From positions 682,001 to 746,000 of the forward strand of contig NBAZ01000001.1 in assembly GCA_002794735.1 (NCBI GenBank): a stretch of DNA of 64,000 bases, given 5' to 3'. How positions within the stretch are numbered: the stretch's first letter is position 1; the number at the start of each line of letters is the position of its first letter. The translations under genes and the position numbers were made by a program. The notes beneath the pieces were generated by a model, which was not told the DNA's origin, did not search any database, and saw only the letters and a list, made by a program, of their open reading frames with translations. Below are positions 61,427 to 64,000 of this stretch, in pieces. Source of the stretch: Pyrrhoderma lamaoense. Lineage: Eukaryota; Basidiomycota; Agaricomycetes; Hymenochaetales; Hymenochaetaceae.

Positions 61427-62506
61427 ATGGCATCAAAAGGGAAAGGGAAAGCCACCGACCATGCACCACCACCGATACCACCAATGCCGAATCCATCTGC
61501 TGGTTCAGCTAATCCCTCTGCGTCTTTCCCTGCGCTTTGGAATTACATGAAACCCGCGCTCGATCACATCGTGCGCTCACCAACGTCTGATCCTAATCGA
61601 GCACCCACTATCGAGGTCGCTTATCACATGGGAATTCACACCGCAGTCTACAACTACTTTACTTCTACAGGTAGATTCGACATGAATGCACTCGGAGCGA
61701 CTCAAACACACCGTCCCAGAGGATCCGAAAGTCCCATAGGAAACCCACATGGATCTGATTTATATGAAAAACTCGACCAATACTATAAAGAGACTTGCCA
61801 GGAGCTGCTGGCGAATGCCCCTGTCGATGACTCGGATCTCCTAGACTACCTCCTTCCATGTTTCACTCGCTTCTCCGCTGGAGCTCAGTCCATCCACAGA
61901 CTCCTCAACTATGTAAATCGTCATTATGTCAAACGCGCCGTGGACGATGATCGAGGCTGGCTACGTCTCACAGACATAGTCGACGTCGTAGCACAATTTC
62001 TCGAAAACGGAAGGTCATCGGAGAGCCCTCGGGAACATTTCCAAACTCGACTACATGAAAAGCGGCTTATCGAACTCAAAAAATGGGGGTATAACGAAGG
62101 CGATCCGCAAGAGGTTTTGCACACTGCGGAAGCCGCTGCTGAGGCCGCAAGTAAACCTGACCGCATTGTCCCTCTCAATTCAATGAGCTACAGAAGGTTT
62201 CGCGAGGAGGTAGTCAAACCACTGATGTCCGTACCCAAAGTTGGGAAGAACAAGAAAAAAAATAGAAAACACCAAGGTTCGAGTGCGTCTTCGACGGATA
62301 CTACATACGGAGGAGAGAGCATCGGTCCAAAATCACGTCTCGCCAGATCTGTAAGAGATTTAATAGAGGCGAAGGATATTGAAACTTTAGAAAAGAGAAG
62401 GGATACAGCGGTGAAAGTTAATCTGATGCTGAGGACTATTGGGATACCTGACGATCACGTTCTACGTAAAAAGTTGGATAAATTCTCGTCACAACCTAAA
62501 GGTTGA
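61427..62506 (+). CDS. Stand-alone cullin-N-terminal-repeat protein
   Basis: A single intronless exon of 359 codons (an in-frame TTG upstream is not a start). After a Pro-rich lead (PPPIPPMPNPS) the sequence follows the first cullin repeat: YFTSTGRFDMNALG, GSDLYEKLDQYYKETCQELL, DLLDYLLPCFTRFSAGAQSI and RLLNYVNRHYVKRAVDDDRG. Then come TDIVDVVAQFLENGR, a basic stretch (KNKKKNRKHQ) and a helical end (ARSVRDLIEAKDIETLEKRR). It has no cullin-homology domain, no Rbx-binding region and no neddylation site, so it cannot be a ubiquitin-ligase scaffold. It may bind cullin-adaptor surfaces or compete with a cullin; that is inference. The lack of introns is unusual beside such intron-rich neighbours. Confidence 0.75.
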   Translation: MASKGKGKATDHAPPPIPPMPNPSAGSANPSASFPALWNYMKPALDHIVRSPTSDPNRAPTIEVAYHMGIHTAVYNYFTSTGRFDMNALGATQTHRPRGSESPIGNPHGSDLYEKLDQYYKETCQELLANAPVDDSDLLDYLLPCFTRFSAGAQSIHRLLNYVNRHYVKRAVDDDRGWLRLTDIVDVVAQFLENGRSSESPREHFQTRLHEKRLIELKKWGYNEGDPQEVLHTAEAAAEAASKPDRIVPLNSMSYRRFREEVVKPLMSVPKVGKNKKKNRKHQGSSASSTDTTYGGESIGPKSRLARSVRDLIEAKDIETLEKRRDTAVKVNLMLRTIGIPDDHVLRKKLDKFSSQPKG

Positions 62507-63141
62507 ATAATTATATACCCACCTCAAATATCCCCCCTGTAAACTAGACTGGTGTATGTTAAGTCTATCTTTCTCTTGGATTCCAGGTTCAGTAACACTT
62601 GGATGTTAGTGATTTCGTTTTCCCAAGTTAACTATTTTCTAAGACATTATGAACTCTATTTTTATTAGTTAAAGATTATCCATATCATTGTTACTTCTGG
62701 TATCAATGCTGATTTATACCATTTCATATCCAATATCTCTCTTTATAGTTGTATTGCATCGTGTAACCGCTAATAAATTACTCAGCACAACACGTTTAAA
62801 TTCCCTTATGACTTTCAGCTTCCGGATTAAACTTTGTTTGATATGCATCTAATTCAATGTATCAGTACTAGTACAATCAATATCCGGATGTTAAATGATA
62901 ACTGTATGCCCTCTTCCAGTTGTATGAACATGTTCATTCTCCACTTCAATCTCAAAGAATTGTGTATATTTATGTATTCGCCGGCGCTTTGGATATTACG
63001 TGCCAATATGCACCTTTACGTCACTAAATAATGTTCCAGTAAAGCAATCCTAAGTCCCCGCCATACTAGATAGAACCTAACCGAGTACTACACTTTGGAC
63101 ATCGCCCCATTCCACCGATACTCAAGACGTCGTATTTGAAA
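62507..63141. other. Intergenic, tail-to-tail
   Basis: AT-rich 3' flanks of the cullin-repeat gene and DHODH. A 65-codon ORF at 62834-63031 is unsupported. Confidence 0.5.
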
Positions 63142-64000
63142 TTAGATAGATGAAAGTATCTCAAATGCTCGAACCCCCGCTCTCCCTATGAGCGTTGCAC
63201 ATGCGACTACTTGAGCACCGGCTTTACGCATGCGGGCAACAGCAGCGGGAGTAGTGACACCTCCGACACCAATGATTATGATGCGGTTTATAGAGGGATC
63301 CTCAGATTTCGAAAGGATCTGGGAAAATGTATATACATTTCCTAAAGAGAGTGCATGTATAGCTTCTCCGGCAAGACCCCCCAAAGGAGTCGGCAAAGCA
63401 AACGGCTTTTCACTATACGATATGTTCATAGGGACGTAATCGTTTGATCGGTGAAGAGAAGGCTTGACCCTAGTGTATTGGTACAGGAGAAGAATGAGAA
63501 TGGATTATATTGTTTTCCTTCGACCTCAATCGTGTGAGCCTTTACTACTTCGATAAGATCGGTGAATTGCGTCGAGTACGTGTAAGGTGGGAGTTTCAGA
63601 CCGATAGTAAGAGTTCTATCAGAGGCATAAGCTTTTGAAAGAGTTTGAAGGAGCGGATTGAGTGCTATTGGATTATATGCAGGAGGTGGTGCGTATGTGA
63701 TATTTGGACAACTAGTATTGAGCTCAATTCCAATGCGACTAGGTCGATCCTCGTCAGAATCGTTTATTCTGGATCGTAATGCTTGGATAAGTTCCACCAT
63801 CTTCTCAAGCTCTGATGGATCGGCAGATGTTATACTAATTATGATCGGTTTTCTTGCACCATTAGGGGCAAGTAAAGATTCTATCCAGGACAGATAAGTA
63901 GATAGCGGATATGGTGAATATCCGAAAGAGTTCACTGATGATATCGACTCAGAAGAAAAAGCTACCTTTGCATCCTTTAGTACACCTCATGATTGGATAA
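63142..64000 (-). CDS. Dihydroorotate dehydrogenase, class 1 type (5' part beyond the window)
   Basis: On the minus strand, from the edge: VAFSSESISSVNSFGYSPYP, LSTYLSWIESLLAPNG, PIIISITSADPSELEKMVEL, then RIGIELNTSCPNI (the NxSCPN flavin/substrate motif). TIGLKLPPYT, NPFSFFSCTNTLGSSLLF, ALPTPLGGLAGEAIHALSLG, IIIIGVGGVTTPAAVARMRK and GAQVVACATLIGRAGVRAFE follow, ending at 63142. No C-terminal or internal membrane segment is visible. The enzyme oxidises dihydroorotate to orotate in pyrimidine synthesis; class 1 forms are soluble. One base appears to be missing in CCC (63431-63433) between DQTITS and MNISYS, and perhaps another near 63980. Apart from these the motifs are complete. The N-terminal third is outside the window. 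Confidence 0.9.

Overview
The window is nuclear DNA of a filamentous basidiomycete, most likely an Agaricomycete. The evidence is AT-rich intergenic DNA, many GT-AG introns of about 45-60 nt, very short exons, basidiomycete-type families (a DUF6534 membrane protein, cytochrome P450s, a BTB protein with a large insert), and fungal housekeeping genes on both strands. I see no operons, phage or bacterial features. All families are called from motifs read in the sequence, without database searches.

Layout. 0-5 kb: 3' end of a P450, NFU1, and a DUF6534 seven-TM gene cut into about 22 exons. 5-10.4 kb: a CofD/YvcK-like gene (-) and an ABC transporter (+), both with several 1-nt frameshifts. 10.8-16.2 kb: a SEC4/Rab8 GTPase followed by a 1.7-1.9 kb direct duplication, each copy carrying a zinc-finger gene (one frameshifted, one a clear pseudogene), with a MITE between them. 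16.6-24.4 kb: ARP5 (INO80), a 3-hydroxyisobutyrate dehydrogenase-like gene and DOT1 (H3K79 methyltransferase). 25.3-30.5 kb: HOB1/RVS167, SBDS/SDO1 and ALG1. 31-38 kb: a small unknown gene, an acetyl-CoA transporter (SLC33/AT-1) and a second P450. 39.0-39.7 kb: two identical intron-containing tRNA-Lys(CTT) genes facing apart in a 148-bp-arm palindrome. 40.6-49.7 kb: a Pumilio-family RNA-binding protein and a UVRAG/VPS38-like protein. 50-54.8 kb: an acidic protein with repeated D-I-D-L-T motifs, a SprT-type protease with SUMO-interaction-like motifs, and ribosomal protein S29. 54.8-58.3 kb: gene-poor, with two MITEs. 58.3-64 kb: a BTB protein, a stand-alone cullin-repeat protein and the 5'-truncated end of dihydroorotate dehydrogenase.

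The genes do not form one pathway. They are mostly housekeeping functions (Fe-S assembly, ribosome maturation, N-glycosylation, chromatin, endocytosis, secretion, pyrimidine synthesis) with accessory genes between. No undescribed multi-gene system is evident. The observations most worth following are the microexon-dense DUF6534 gene, the duplicated zinc-finger locus, the SprT protease with SIM-like motifs, the cullin-repeat protein and the tRNA palindrome.

Caution: conserved genes here repeatedly change frame by one base next to a short homopolymer (at least ten places in about ten genes). This looks like residual long-read indel error more than gene decay, so frameshifts should not be read as pseudogenes without resequencing.
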